Assembly: GCA_016584305.1 (NCBI GenBank)
Contig: JACEEZ010019855.1
Span: 1 to 64,000 of the forward strand
Origin: Chionoecetes opilio
Lineage: Eukaryota; Arthropoda; Malacostraca; Decapoda; Majidae
Length of the DNA stretch: 64,000 nucleotides
Direction: 5' to 3'
Shown piece by piece: positions 34,376-49,378 of the stretch (within the stretch, counting starts at the first letter, position 1; every line of letters starts with the position of its first letter). The position numbers and the translations under genes are program-made. A model generated the notes under the pieces. That model did not search any database, was not told the DNA's origin, and worked only from the letters and a program-made list of their open reading frames with translations.

Positions 34376-37300
34376 AAGAAATATGCTTCAATTTGTAGAA
34401 AAAAACAAATCTTCCTGTAAATATCTAACCTCAATAGAAAACACTACATTTTATGGTTTTTAGGGTAGCAAATATGATTAGTAAAAATACTTTGTATCTA
34501 TACAATAACCTACAGTTTACAAGAAACTATGAAAAACGCTTTGCAATATACCAATTATATCACATAATAACCTATTACTCCTCATTTGTTAGCTTAATGT
34601 AATGTAACTCCCTTATAGGTTGCAAATTATTTTTAAAAAGAGGATTTTATACTTCAGTTTGTAGGAAAACAAGCTATATATCCCCGATAACTAGCTACTA
34701 TCATTGAAAACACTCTTAATGGGTTTAATGCAATATGATAGTAAAACGACTTGTATATATACAAATAACGTTACAGTTTACAAGAAACTATGAAAAACGC
34801 TTGCATATCCCTTATAATCACAATAAATAACCTCTTACTCTTCTATTTATTAGCTGATTTAATGTAAGCTACTTTATAGGGGGCATCTTACTCTTAAAAA
34901 AAGATATTTTTATTACTTCAATTTGTAAAAAAACAGCATATATCATCCGATAACTCGCTATATCATTGAAAACACTACATTTTTATGGTTTTATAGAATA
35001 TGATAAGTAAAACTACTTGTATCTATACCATAAGGCTACAGTTTACAAGAAACTATGAAAAACGCTTCAATATACCGTTTATATCACAATTAATAACCTC
35101 ATTACTCTTTTATTTAATAGCTTAATGTAATGGTAAGCTACTTATAGGTGCAAATTATTTCAAAAAGAGGATTTTATAACATCAATTTGTAGGCAACAGC
35201 TTTATCACCGACAACAAGCTAATTGATCATTGAAACTCACTACATTAATGGTTTTTATAGGCAATTTGATAAGTCAAAACTACTTGTATATATACAATAC
35301 GCTACAGTTTCCAAGAAACTATGAAAAAAACGTTTGCAATTATACCGTTATTAATCACAATTAATAACCTCTTACTCCTTATATTTAATAGCTTTATGTA
35401 AATGTAAGCTACTGATGATGCAAATTATTCTAAAAAAAAGAGGATTTTAATACTTCCTTTGTAGGAAAACAGCTAATATATCACCGATAACTAGCTAATT
35501 CATTGAAACGAGCACATTTTCTGGGTTGTATAGCAATATGATATAAAACTACTTGTATATTATACACTAACGCTGTCAGTTTACAAAAACTATGAAAACT
35601 TTTGCATAACCGTTTATATCACAATTAATAACCTTTTACCTCTTATATTTAATAGCTTTTAATGTAATGTAAGCTACTTATAGGTGCAAATTATTCTAAA
35701 AAGAGGATTTTTAATCACTTCAATTTTGTAGGAAACCAGCTATATATCACCGATAACTAGCTAATATCATTGAAAAACACTACATTTTATGGGGTTTATT
35801 ACAATATGATAATTAAAACTACTTGTATAGATCAATAACGACCTTCAGTTTAACAAAGAAAAGTAGAAAACTCTTGCAATATACCGTTATATCAAAATAA
35901 ATACCTATTAATCTGTCTATTTATTAGCTTAATGTAAGTAAGGCTTACTTATTATGTGGCAAATTATTTTAAAAAGAGGATTTATACTTCAGTTTGTAGG
36001 AAACAGCCTATATATCAACCGATAACTAGCTATATCCATTGAAGAACACTAACATTTTATGGGTTTATTAGCATATGAATAAGTAAAACTACTTGTATAT
36101 CTACAATAACGTTTACAGTTTACAAAGAAACTATGAAAAACGCTTGCACTATACCGTATATCACAATTAAATCCTCTTACCTCATTCTATTTATAGCTTA
36201 ATGTAATGTAAGCTATTATAGGTGCATCTTACTCTAAAAGAGTATTTTATACTTCAATTTTTGTAGGAAAACATCTATATATCACCGATAATAGCCTAAT
36301 ATATCATTGAAAACACTACATTTTAATGGGTTTATAGCAATATGATAGTAAAAAAGTCTTGTTATAGTAATACCATAACGCCTACAGTTTTACCGAAACT
36401 ATGAAAAACGCCTGGGCTTGCCTATCTACCTTATATCACAATTAATAACCTCTTACACGGGCTCTTTTATTTAATAGCTTAATGGTAATTAAGCTACTTA
36501 TTAGGGTGCAAATTATTCTAAAAAGAGTAGTTTATACATCAATTTTGTAGGAAACAGCTATATATCCCGACAACAATCGAATATCTTGAAAACACTACAT
36601 TATTTTTTAATAGCAATTTGATAAGTAAAACTACTTAGTATATATACATAACGCTACAGTTTACAAGAAACTATGAAAACGTTTGCAATATACCGTTATC
36701 TCACATTAATAACCTCCTTAACGCTTATATTTCATCGCTTAATGTAATGTAAGCTACTTATAGTGCCAAATTATTCTAAATGAGGCATTTTTATACTTCA
36801 ATTTGTAGGAAACAGCTATATATCACCGATAACTACTAATATCATTGAAAACACTACATTTTATGGGTTTATAGCAATATGATAAATAAAATTACTTTTA
36901 TATATCCAAATACAGCTACTTTGCAAGAAACATGAAAAACGCTTGCAATAATACAAGTTTAAGTCACAATAAATAACCTCTTACCTCTTCTATTTAATAG
37001 CTTATTGTAATGTAAAGCACAATATTAGGTGCAAATTATTCTAGAGAGTATTTAATAACTTCAATTTGTAGGAAACAGCTATATACACCGATAAACTAGC
37101 TAATATCATTGAAAACACAACATTTTATGGGTTTAGAGCAATATGAAAGTAAAACTACTTTGTATATATACAATAACGTTCAGTTTACAAGAAACTATGA
37201 AAAACGCGCTTGACAATATACCGTTATAGTATCCACAATAAATACCTCTTACTCTTATATTTAATAGCTTTATGTAATGTAGCTACTTATAGGTGCAAAT

Positions 37301-37754
37301 TGTTCTAAAAAGAGGATTTTATACTTTAGTTTGTAGGAAAACAGCTATAGTACACCGATAACTAGCTAATACATTGCAAACACACATTTTATAGTTTATA
37401 GCAATATGATACGTAAACTTAATTGTATAATATGACATAACGCTTACAGTTTACAAGAAACTAATGAAAACTCTGGCAATATACCGTTATATAACAATAA
37501 ATAACCTATTACGCTTCTATTTATTAGCTTAATGTAATGTAAGCCTACTTATAGGTGCAAATTATTCTAAAAAAGAAATTGTAACTTCAATTTGTAGAAA
37601 ACAGCTATATTCACCGATAACAGCTAAAATCATATGTAAAAGAACACATTTTGAGGGTATAAAGCCATTATCATAAGGTAATTCCTTCTATTAATGATAT
37701 AACCACAACAATTAACAAGAACTATGAAAAACAAACTTATAATATACATTGTAT

Positions 37755-38350
37755 TCACATATAGAGTATCAAACTCCTATTATACTCTTGGAGTAGTTTA
37801 AAATAGAATTTCTAACGAAAACAACATTAATACCACATTTTGAATTCCTCTATCAAAAAAGGGCTTGAATAATGTCATTTTCGACATTTTTTAGCCCTTC
37901 AAAAATACATTAAACACTTGAAAAACGTTATTTGATGAATAAAATTGGATACTAAATTTCATGAAAAATACATTATTTTAAGCTCTTAATATTATAATTT
38001 ACGCTGTGTAAAAGTTTCTGAATAATGTCAAATTTTGACATTTTTAAGGCTTTCAAAAAATGCATTAAAATACTTGAAAAAACGGTTGTTTTGAGGATTA
38101 AATTGATACTTAATTTCATGAAAATTGCATTATTTTTAGCTCATAACATTGTAAGTATGTTCTGTAAGTGCGAATAATGTCAAATTTCGACATTTTTTTA
38201 GCCTTTCAAAAAACATTGAAATACTGTGAAAAACATTGTTTTAAAAGATTAAAATGATATCTAAAATTTATGAAAAATACATATTTTTAGCTATTAATTT
38301 TTTGGAAAATATAGTTTTGAAGCAAATATCGCAAGCTATTTAGATGCTAC
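37755..38350. repeat. Divergent block 4 of the satellite
   Basis: Three subrepeats near 37,862, 38,020 and 38,172; the border CTATTTAGATGCTAC has a small insertion. Confidence 0.85.
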
Positions 38351-41239
38351 ATATATAAAGAAGTATACTTCAATTTGTAGAAAAATAACAATCCTTCACT
38401 GATACTAGCTAACATCATTGAAACACTTCCATTTTTTTTGGTTTTATAGGCAATATGATTAGTAAAAACTACTTGTATATTACAATAACGCTACAGTTTC
38501 CAAGAAACTATGACAAAAACGCTTGCAAATATACCATTATATCACAATAATAACCTATTACTCCTCAATTTATAGCTTATGTAATGTAAACGACTTATAG
38601 GTGTCAAATTATTTTAAAAAAGAGGATTTTATACGTTCAGTTTTGTATGAAAACGGTATATATCACCGCTAACAGGCTAATATCATTGAAAACACTACAT
38701 TTATGGGTTTATTAGCAATATAAATAAGTAAACTACTTGGTTATATACAATAACTGTTACAGTTTACAGAAACTATGATAAAGCTTGGCAATATACCGTT
38801 ATATCACAATAAATAACCTCTTCTCTTCTATTTATTATTCTTAATATTTAATGAACTACTTAATAGTGCATCTTACTCTAAAAAAGAGTATTTTATACAT
38901 CAATTTTGTAGGAAAACAGCTATATATCACCGATAACTAGCTAATATCATTGAAAACACACTACCATTTTATGGGTTTATAGCATATGATATGTAAAACT
39001 ATTGTATATATCCATAACGCTAAACAGTTTCAGATACTATGTGAAAAACCCTTGCAATATACCTTTATATCACAATTAATAACCTCTTACCTCTTTATTT
39101 TAATTCTTAATGTAATGTAAGCTACTAATAGGTGCAAATTATTCTAAAAAGAGGATTTTATACATCAATTTGTAGGAAAACAGCTATACTATCACCGACA
39201 AAATCAAGCTAATCTCTTGAAAACACTACATTATATGGGTTTTTATAGCAATTTGATAAGTAAACTACCTTTGTATATATACAATAACGCTAAGTTTTCC
39301 AAGAACCTATGAAAAACGTTTTGCAATATACCGTTATATCACAATTATAACCTTTACTCTTATATTTAATAGCTTAATTTTATGTAAGCTACCTTATAGT
39401 GGCAAATTATTCTAAAAGAGGATTTTTTTTATACTTCATTTGTAGGAAAAACAGCTATATATCACCGATAACTAGCTAATATCTTGAGAACCTACATTTT
39501 TATTGGTTTATCGCATATGATAAGTAAAACTACTTGTATATATACAATAAACGCTTCCGTTTACAAGAAACTAATGAAAAAACGCTTGCAATATACCGTT
39601 ATATCACAATAAATAACCTATTATCTTCTATTTATTAGCTTAATTGTACTTTAAGCTACTTATAAGGTGCAAATTATTTTAAAAGAGGATTTTATTTTTA
39701 TATACTCCAATTTGTAGGAAACAGCTAATATCACCGATAACTAGCTAATATCATTGAAACACTACTTTTATGGGTTTGATAGCAATATATAAATACAATT
39801 ACTTTTATATATACAATACAGCTACCAGTTTGCAAGAACAATGAAAAAAAACGCTTGCAATATACAGTTAATCACATAAATAACCTCTTACTCTTCTATT
39901 TTAATATCTTATTGTAATGTAAGCTACATATAGGTGCAATTATTTCTAAATAGAGGATTTTATACTTCAAAATTTGTAGGAAAACAGCCGTATATACACC
40001 GATAACTAGCTAATATAATTGAAAACCACAACATTTTATGGGTTTATAGCAATTATGAACGTAAAACTACTTGTATCTATACAATAAACGTTACAGTTTA
40101 CAAGAAAACTATGAAACCGCTTGCAATATACCATTATATCACAATAAATAACCTATTACTCCTCAATTTATTAGCTTAATGTAATGTAAGCTACTTATAG
40201 GTGCAAATTATTTTAAAAAGAGGATTTTATACTTCAGTTTGTAGGAAAACAGCTATATATCACCGATATCTAGCTAATATCATTGAAAACACTACATTTT
40301 ATGGGTTTATAGCAATATGATAAGTAAAACTACTTGTATATATACCATAACGCTACAGTTTACAAGAAACTATGAAAAACGCTTGCAATATACCGTTATA
40401 TCACAATTAATAACCTCTTACTCTTTTATTTAATAGCTTAATGTAATGTAAGCTACTTATAGGTGCAAATTATTCTAAAAAGAGGATTTTATACATCAAT
40501 TTGTAGGAAAACAGCTATATATCACCGACAACAAGCTAATATCATTGAAAACACTACATTATATGGGTTTATAGCAATTTGATAAGTAAAACTACTTGTA
40601 TATATACAATAACGCTACAGTTTACAAGAAACTATGAAAAACGTTTGCAATATACCGTTATATCACAATTAATAACCTCTTACTCTTATATTTAATAGCT
40701 TAATGTAATGTAAGCTACTTATAGGTGCAAATTATTCTAAAAAGAGGATTTTATACTTCAATTTGTAGGAAAACAGCTATATATCACCGATAACTAGCTA
40801 ATATCATTGAAAACACTACATTTTATGGGTTTATAGCAATATGATAAGTAAAACTACTTGTATATATACAATAACGCTTCAGTTTACAAGAAACTATGAA
40901 AAACGCTTGCAATATACCGTTATATCACAATAAATAACCTATTACTCTTCTATTTATTAGCTTAATGTAATGTAAGCTACTTATAGGTGCAAATTATTTT
41001 AAAAAGAGGATTTTATACTCCAATTTGTAGGAAAACAGCTATATATCACCGATAACTAGCTAATATCATTGAAAACACTACATTTTATGGGTTTATAGCA
41101 ATATGATAAATAAAATTACTTTTATATATACAATACAGCTACAGTTTGCAAGAAACAATGAAAAACGCTTGCAATATACAGTTATATCACAATAAATAAC
41201 CTCTTACTCTTCTATTTAATAGCTTATTGTAATGAAAGC

Positions 41240-42240
41240 TACATATAGGTGCAAATTTTTCTAAAGAGAGGTTTTTATATTTAAATTTTGTGGGAAAAAA
41301 CAGCATTATCCCCGTAACTAGTAATATCTTTGAAAACAAAAACCTTTTTATGGTTTTATAGAATTGATAAGAAAAACTACTTGTATATATACAATAACTT
41401 ACATTTTTACAAGAAACTATAAAAACCGCTTGCAAATACCTTTATATCACAATAAAAAACCTTTTACCTTATTTTTAATAGCTTATTGAATGTAAGCAAA
41501 TTATAGGGCAAATTATTTAAAAGAGGTTTTATATTTAAATTTTTGTGGGAAAAAACAGCTATATATCCCCAAAATTAGCTAATATTTTAAAACACTACAT
41601 TTTATGGTTTATAGAATATGATAAGAAAAACTATTTTAAATTAACAAAACGTCTTTTACAAAAATATAAAAAACCTTGCAATATACAGTTATTCAAAATA
41701 AAAAACCTCTTACTCTTCATTTAATAGTTTTGGTAATGTAAGTATTATAGGTGCAAATTATTCAAAAAAGGGTTTTTATATTTTAAATTTTGTAGAAAAC
41801 AGTAATATCACCGATAACTAGCTAATTCTTTTGCAAACCAACATTTAGGGGTTTATAGCAATTTGATAAGTAAAATATTTTTATAATACAATAACGCTAC
41901 GTTTACAGAAACTATAAAAAACCCCTGGAATATACCGTTATTAACAATAAAAAACCCTTTTATTTTATTTATTAGTTTAATTAATGTAAGCACTTATGGG
42001 TTTGAAAAATTTTTTTAAAAAAAAAGGATTGAAAAATTCAATTGTAGGAAAAAACAGCTATATATCACCGATAACTGGAAAAATTTAAAAAAAAACACTT
42101 TTTTGAGGATAAAGCATTACATAAGGTAAATTCCTTCTTTTAATGATAAAAAAACCAACAATTAAAAAAAAACTATAAAAAACACTTTTCTTATAAAAAT
42201 TNGGGGAAAGGGAACAAAAAAAAAATTAAAAAACGCTTGC
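41240..42240. other. Low-quality satellite around a single N
   Basis: Monomers remain traceable but show inflated A and T runs and dropped bases. A single N sits at 42,202, after which the text is G/A homopolymer-like for about 30 bases before the satellite resumes in register. This looks like a join or poorly polished contig edge. Confidence 0.75.
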
Positions 42241-42778
42241 ATTCGTTATATCACATAATAACCTCTTACTCTTCTATTTAATAGCTTTATGTAATGTAAG
42301 CTACTTATAGGTGCAAATTTTTCTAAAAGAGGATTTTATATTTTAAATTTTTGTGGGAAAAAACGCTATATATCACCGAAAACTAGCTAATATCATTGCA
42401 AACACAACATTTTATAGGTTTATAGCAATATGATAAGTAAAACTACTTGTATATATACAATAACGCTACAGTTTCAAAAAACTATGAAAACGCTGGCATA
42501 TACCGTTATATAACAATAAATAACCTATTACTCTTCTATTTATTAGCTTAATGTAATGTAAGCTACTTATAGGTGCAAATTATTCTAAAAAAAGGATTGT
42601 ATACTTCAATTTGTAGGAAAACAGCTATATATCACCGATAACTAGCTAAAATCATTGAAAAGAACACATTTTGAGGGTATAAAGCATTATCATAGGTAAA
42701 TTCCTTCTATTAATGATATAACACAAAAATTAAAAAGAACTATTGAAAAACACGTATAATATACAATTGTATCACAAT

Positions 42779-43365
42779 ATAGAGTATCAAACTCCTATTA
42801 TAGCTTGGAGTAGTTTAAAATAGAAATTTCTAACGAAAACAACATTAATACCACATTTTGAATTTCTCTATCAAAAAAAGGGCTGAATAATGTAATTTCG
42901 ACATTTTTTAGCCCTTCAAAAATACATTAAAACACTTGAAAAAACGTTATTTTGATGAATAAAATTGATACATAAATTTCATGAAAAATACATATTTTAA
43001 GCTCTTAATATTATAAAATATAGTTGTGTAAAAGTGCTGAATAATGTCAAATTTTGACATTTTTTAAGGCTTTCAAAATGCATTAAAATACTTGAAAAAC
43101 GTTGTTTTGAGGATTAAATTGATACTTAAATTTCATGAAAATGCATATTTTTAGCTCATAACATTGTAAAGTATAGTTGTGTAAAAGTGCTGAATAATGT
43201 CAAATTTCGACATTTTTTAGCCTTTCAAAAAAAACATTGAAATACTTGAAAAAACATTGTTTTAAGATTAAAATTGATATCTAAATTTCATGAAAAATAC
43301 ATATTTTTAGCTATTAATTTTGTAAAATTAGTTGTAGCAAATATCCAAGCTATTTAGCTACATAT
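42779..43365. repeat. Divergent block 5 of the satellite
   Basis: Clean copy with three subrepeats near 42,883, 43,035 and 43,188. Confidence 0.9.
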
Positions 43366-45384
43366 ATAAAGAAATATACTTCAATTTGTAGAAAAAAACA
43401 ACTCTTCACTGATAACTAGCTAACATCATTGAAAACACTACATTTTATGGTTTTATAGCAATATGATTAGTAAAACTACTTGTATATATACAATAACGCT
43501 ACAGTTTACAAGAAAATATGAAAAACGCTTGCAATATACCATTATATCACAATAAATAACCTATTACTCCTCAATTTATTAGCTTAATGTAATGTAAGCT
43601 ACTTATAGGTGCAAATTATTTTAAAAAGAGGATTTTTTGCTTCAGTTTGTAAGAAAACAGCTATATATCACCGATAACTACCTAATATCATTGAAAACAC
43701 TACATTTTATGGGTTTATAGCAATATGATAAGTAAAACTACTTGTATATATACAATAACGTTACAGTTTACAAGAAACTATGAAAAACGCTTGCAATATA
43801 CCGTTATATCACAATAAATAACCTCTTACTCTTCTATTTATTAGCTTAATGTAATGTAAGCTACTTATAGGTGCATCTTACTCTAAAAAGAGTATTTTAT
43901 ACTTCAATTTGTAGGAAACAGCTATATATCACCGATAACTAGCTAATATCATTGAAACAACTACATTTTATGGGTTTATAGCAATATGATAAGTAAAACT
44001 ACTTGTATATATACCATAACGCTACAGTTTACAAGAAACTATGAAAACGCTTGCAATATACCGTTATATCACAATTAATAACCTCTTACTCTTTTATTTA
44101 ATAGCTTAATGTAATGTAAGCTACTTATAGGTGCAAATTATTCTAAAAAGATGGATTTTATACATCAATTTGTAGGAAAACAGCTATATATCACCGACAA
44201 CAAGCTAATATCATTGAAAACACTACATTATATGGGTTTATAGCAATTTGATAAGTAAAACTACTTGTATATATACAATAACGCTACAGTTTACAAGAAA
44301 CTATGAAAAACGTTTGCAATATACCGTTATATCACAATTAATAACCTCTTACTCTTATATTTAATAGCTTAAGTAATGTAAGCTACTTATAGGTGCAAAT
44401 TATTCTAAAAGAGGATTTTATACTTCAATTTGTAGGAAAACAGCTATATATCACCGATAACTACTAATATCATGAAACACAACATTTTATGGGTTTATAG
44501 CTATGATAAGTAAACTACTTGTATATTAGACAATAACGTTTACAGTTTACAAGAAACTATACCACCGCTTGCAATATACGTTATATAAACAATAAATAAC
44601 TCCCTTACTCTTATATTTAATAGCCTTATTGTAATTTAAGCTACTATAGTGCAAATTATTCTAAAAAGAGGATTTATACTTCAATTTGTAGGAAACAGCT
44701 ATATAATATCACCAATATTAGCTAATATCATTAAAACACTACATTTATGGTTTATGCATAAGATAAGTAAACTACTTGTACTATAACACTAACGCTACAG
44801 TTTTACAAGAAACTATGAAAAACGCTTGCAATATACAGTTATATCACAATATAAATAACCTATTACTCTTCTATTTAATAGCTTTAATGTAATGTAAGCT
44901 ACTTATAGGTTAGCAAATTATTCTAAAAAAGAGGATATTTATACTTTAATTTGTAGGAAACACTATATATCCCCGATAACTAGCTAATATCATTGCAAAC
45001 CAACATTTTATAGGTTTAATATGCAATATATAATAAAACTACTTTATATATACAATACGCTACAGTTTTACAAGAAAACCTATGAAAACGCTGGCAATAT
45101 AACCGTTATATACAATACATTAACCGATTACACTCCTTCTATTTATTAGCTTAATGTAATGTAAGCTACTTATGAGTTTGCAAATTATTCTAAAAAAGGA
45201 TGTATACTTCAATTATGTCGGAAAACGCTATATATCACCGATAACTAGCTACAATCATTGAAAAGAACACATTTTGAGGGTATAAAGCATTTCTATAAGT
45301 TAATTCCTTCTATTAAATGATATAACACAACAATTAACAAGAACTATGATAAATAACACGTAGAATATTACAATTGGTATCACA

Positions 45385-45865
45385 ATATGAGTAGTCCAAA
45401 CTCGCTATATAAGCCTTGTGAGCTAGCTTAAAATAGAAATTTCTAACGAAAACAACATAATACCACATTTTGAATTTCTCTATCCAAACAAGGCTGATAA
45501 ATGTCAATTTTCGACATTTTTTTACCCTTCCAAAATACATTAAAACACCTTGAAAACTAACGGTATTTTGATGAATAAAAATTGATACACTAAATTTCCT
45601 GAAAATACATATTTTTAGCTCATAAGCATTGTAAAGTAGGTAGTTTGCGTTGTAAGAAGTGGCTTGAACACATAATGTTCAAATTTCGACATTTTTTAGC
45701 CTTTCAAAAAAAACATTGAAATCTTGAATAAAAAAATAACATTGTTTTTAACGATTACTTAAATTTGATATCTTAAATATTTCATGAAAAATACTATTTT
45801 TTTGCTATTATTTTTGTAAAATATAGTTGTGCTGTGCAAATATTCCAATAGCTACTTAGCTACTA
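45385..45865. repeat. Divergent block 6 of the satellite, one subrepeat short
   Basis: Only two subrepeat markers are present (near 45,490 and 45,670). The middle one, with TTTTGACATTTTTAAGGC, is missing, which makes this block about 120-155 bases shorter than the others. Confidence 0.75.
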
Positions 45866-46329
45866 TATAAAGACAATATACTTCAATTTGTAGTAAATAA
45901 AAACAACTCTTCCTGATCAACATACTACCATCATTGAAAACACTACATGTTATTGGTTTTATAGCAATATGATTAGTAAAACTCCTTTTGTTATATACCA
46001 ATATACGCTACTGTTTACAAGAAACTATGAAAAACGCTTGCATATACCATTATTCAACAATAAATAACTTATATTACTCCTCAAATTATTAGCTTAATGT
46101 AATGGTAAAAGCTACTTAATAGGTGCAAATTTTTTTAAAAAGAAGGATTTGTACTTCAGTTTGTAGGGAACCGCTATATATCACCGATACTACTAATATC
46201 ATTGAAAACCTACATTTATGGGTTTAATAGCAATATGATAAGTTAAAACTACTTGTATATATAAATAACGTTACAGTTTTACAGAACTGATGAAAACCGC
46301 TTTCAATATACGTATATCACAATCACTAA

Positions 46330-49055
46330 CCTTTACCTATAAATAATAGCTTATATATTAAGTACTTAATGAAATATTAAAAGTATTTAATAATTTTAAT
46401 CATGTAATACACTATAAATTAGCTAATAATAAAAAACTATTTTATGGGTTTATAGCAAATATATAAAAACTATAATACATAAAATAAGTAAAAAACTAGA
46501 AAAACATTAATAAATATATTCAATAATACTTTAATTAATACTTTAATATTTAAAAAGTATTATTTATTTAAAAAGAGTTTAATATTATAATTTTAGAAAA
46601 ATTATATATCAAAACTAGATAATACCTAATTATAATACATTAACCTTTTATAAATAATAAGTAAAACTATTGTATATACAATAACATTTAATTATATAAA
46701 TGTAAAACGCTAATACTAAAATTTAAAAAGTATTTTATTTAATTATGAAAATTATGTCGATAATTATTTAAAAAAATGTAAATCAATTTTAGGTAAAACA
46801 TATATAATAATACTTATATAAAATTAAAAACAATTAGTAAAATATACTTAAAATACTATTAATATTAAACAATTTACAAAATTAAACATTAATATAAATT
46901 GTATTCTAAAGAAATATAAACAATTTATTAAGATAAAGTTTAAAATTAATTTTAAAAACATTAATAAATAAAATATAACATTTAAATTAATATTAATTTA
47001 TATTTTTTTAAAAAGTACATTAAAAACTTGAAAAAAATATTTTAGAAAATAATTATTAATTTAAAATAATAATTTATATTAATTTAAAAATATTTTAAAT
47101 TGAAAAAGATAATTTAAAATATATTGAAAAATATTTAGATAAAATTATTAAAAATTATTTAAAATAAAATTGAATATAAATAAATTATAATATTTAAAAT
47201 AATATATCAAATTATTTAATTTAAAAAACATTAATAATTAAAAAAATTTTAAATTAAATATATTAAATTTATAAATCAAATTTTTAATTAAATTTGAAAA
47301 AAATTTAAATTCAAAAATTATATTAATAAATTAAAATTTATTGAAAAATAATATTTTATAAAATTAAGTAAATTAATATAAAATTTACATTATTAAGTTT
47401 AAAGTAAATATTTAAATTTTTGAATAAAAAACTTAAATTTTACATATACTTAAATGAATAAATTAAACATTAAATATTTAATATTATATAAAATTTTATT
47501 ATTAAAAATTAGTTTAAAATTTTTAAAAAATTTATATAATTTTAGAAAAATTTAATATTTACAATATATTTATAATTAATTGTAAATAATATAATTATTA
47601 ATTTTAAAAAAAATTTACTTAAATATTAGAAAACATTAAAAATATAAAAACTGTAATATTATTTATAAAATTAATTATTACAATATATAAAAACTCATTT
47701 CATTAAAATAACTATATTAATTTATAAAAAGTAATACTTACAATTATTAAAAAATTAATATAACCTTATAAAAATTATACTAAAATACTAATTTTATAAG
47801 ATTTTATATATAAAAACATTTAATATTATCATTTAATACAAAACATATAAACCTTAATAACTTATCAATAAAAACTTTAGTTTTTTTATAGCAATTATTA
47901 AGTAAATATTATTAAATAAGTATTTAAAAAATTTAAAAAACGTTAATATACTTAATCACAATAATAACATTATTTATACTAAATGAAGTTATTGAATATT
48001 AAAAAAATTTTATCATTTGAATAAAAATATATAAATACTATATAGAAACTTATAAGATTATAAAAATTTATAACTATAATTAATATAAATAACTATATTT
48101 ACAAGAAATTAAAAAACTTGAATAACTTATACAATTATACTAAATTTAATACTTTATGTAAGAATTAAGTACTATAGTAATATCTAAAAGTTTAAACTCA
48201 ATTTTAAAAGTTTTAATATATAATATATAATATTAAATACATAATTATTTAAGTATAATAATTAAGTATACTTTAAAAATAACTATACTTTATAAATAAC
48301 TTCAAATACGTTATATAAAAATATTAAATTTTTTATAGCTAATGTAATTAGACTTATAGGTCAATTATTTAAAAAGAATTATACTAAATTTAATAACGTT
48401 ATACACAATAAAATAATACTTTAATACACTACATTTTAGGTTTATAGCAATATTAAAAAAACGTATATTAATACATTATTACTAAAACATGAAAACCTTG
48501 CAATATACTTATTAAATAAATTACTTATTATTAATAAGTATTTATTATACATAATTAGAAAATATTAAATAGTTATAATTAATATGAGAAAAAATCTTTT
48601 ATTTAGAAATAGCTAATATATAAAAACTAATTTAAGGTTATACAATTAAAGAATATAAAGTACAATTAACGTATTACAAAATAAATATTAAAATCATTAG
48701 TTTATCAATAAAACTATTATAAAATATTATATTAATACTATTTAGGACAATTATTAAAAAATATATTTAATTAATATTAGAAAACATAATTACATTTATA
48801 GAATATATAAAAAATACTTATTTAATAAGAATTTAAAAATATAAAAACTTGATAGTATATTAAAAATAACTCTTTAATGTTTAATAACTATGAAAACACT
48901 TATATAAATTATAAAATTTAAATCTATTAATAGCTTTATAATAACATATTAAAGAAACTATAAAAGTATTTTAAAACTTAATTTTAAAACATAATATACT
49001 ATAGAATACTTTAAATAACATTTTAAGTATATAATATAATGAAAAACGTTTATTT
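46330..49055. other. Near-pure A/T stretch, probably corrupted satellite
   Basis: G and C almost disappear and the text becomes short A/T words. Satellite phrases flicker through (ACTATTTTATGGGTTTATAGC at about 46,434; CTTATAGGTCAATTATTTAAAA near 48,354), and the clean satellite resumes abruptly at about 49,058 with CGCTACAGTTTACAAG. The transition from satellite at 46,330 is equally abrupt. Best explained as consensus failure over a satellite stretch. Confidence 0.7.
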
Positions 49056-49378
49056 AAAAACGCTACAGTTTACAAGAAACTATGAAAAACGCTGGCAATA
49101 TACCGTTATATAACAATAAATAACCTATTACTCTTCTATTTATTAGCTTAATGTAATGTAAGCTACTTATAGGTGCAAATTATTCTAAAAAAAGGATTGT
49201 ATACTTCAATTTGTAGGAAAACAGCTATATATCACCGATAACTAGCTAAAATCATTGAAAAGAACACATTTTGAGGGTATAAAGCATTATCATAAGGTAA
49301 ATTCCTTCTATTAATGATATAACACAACAATTAACAAGAAACTATGAAAAACACGTATAATATACAATTGTATCACAA

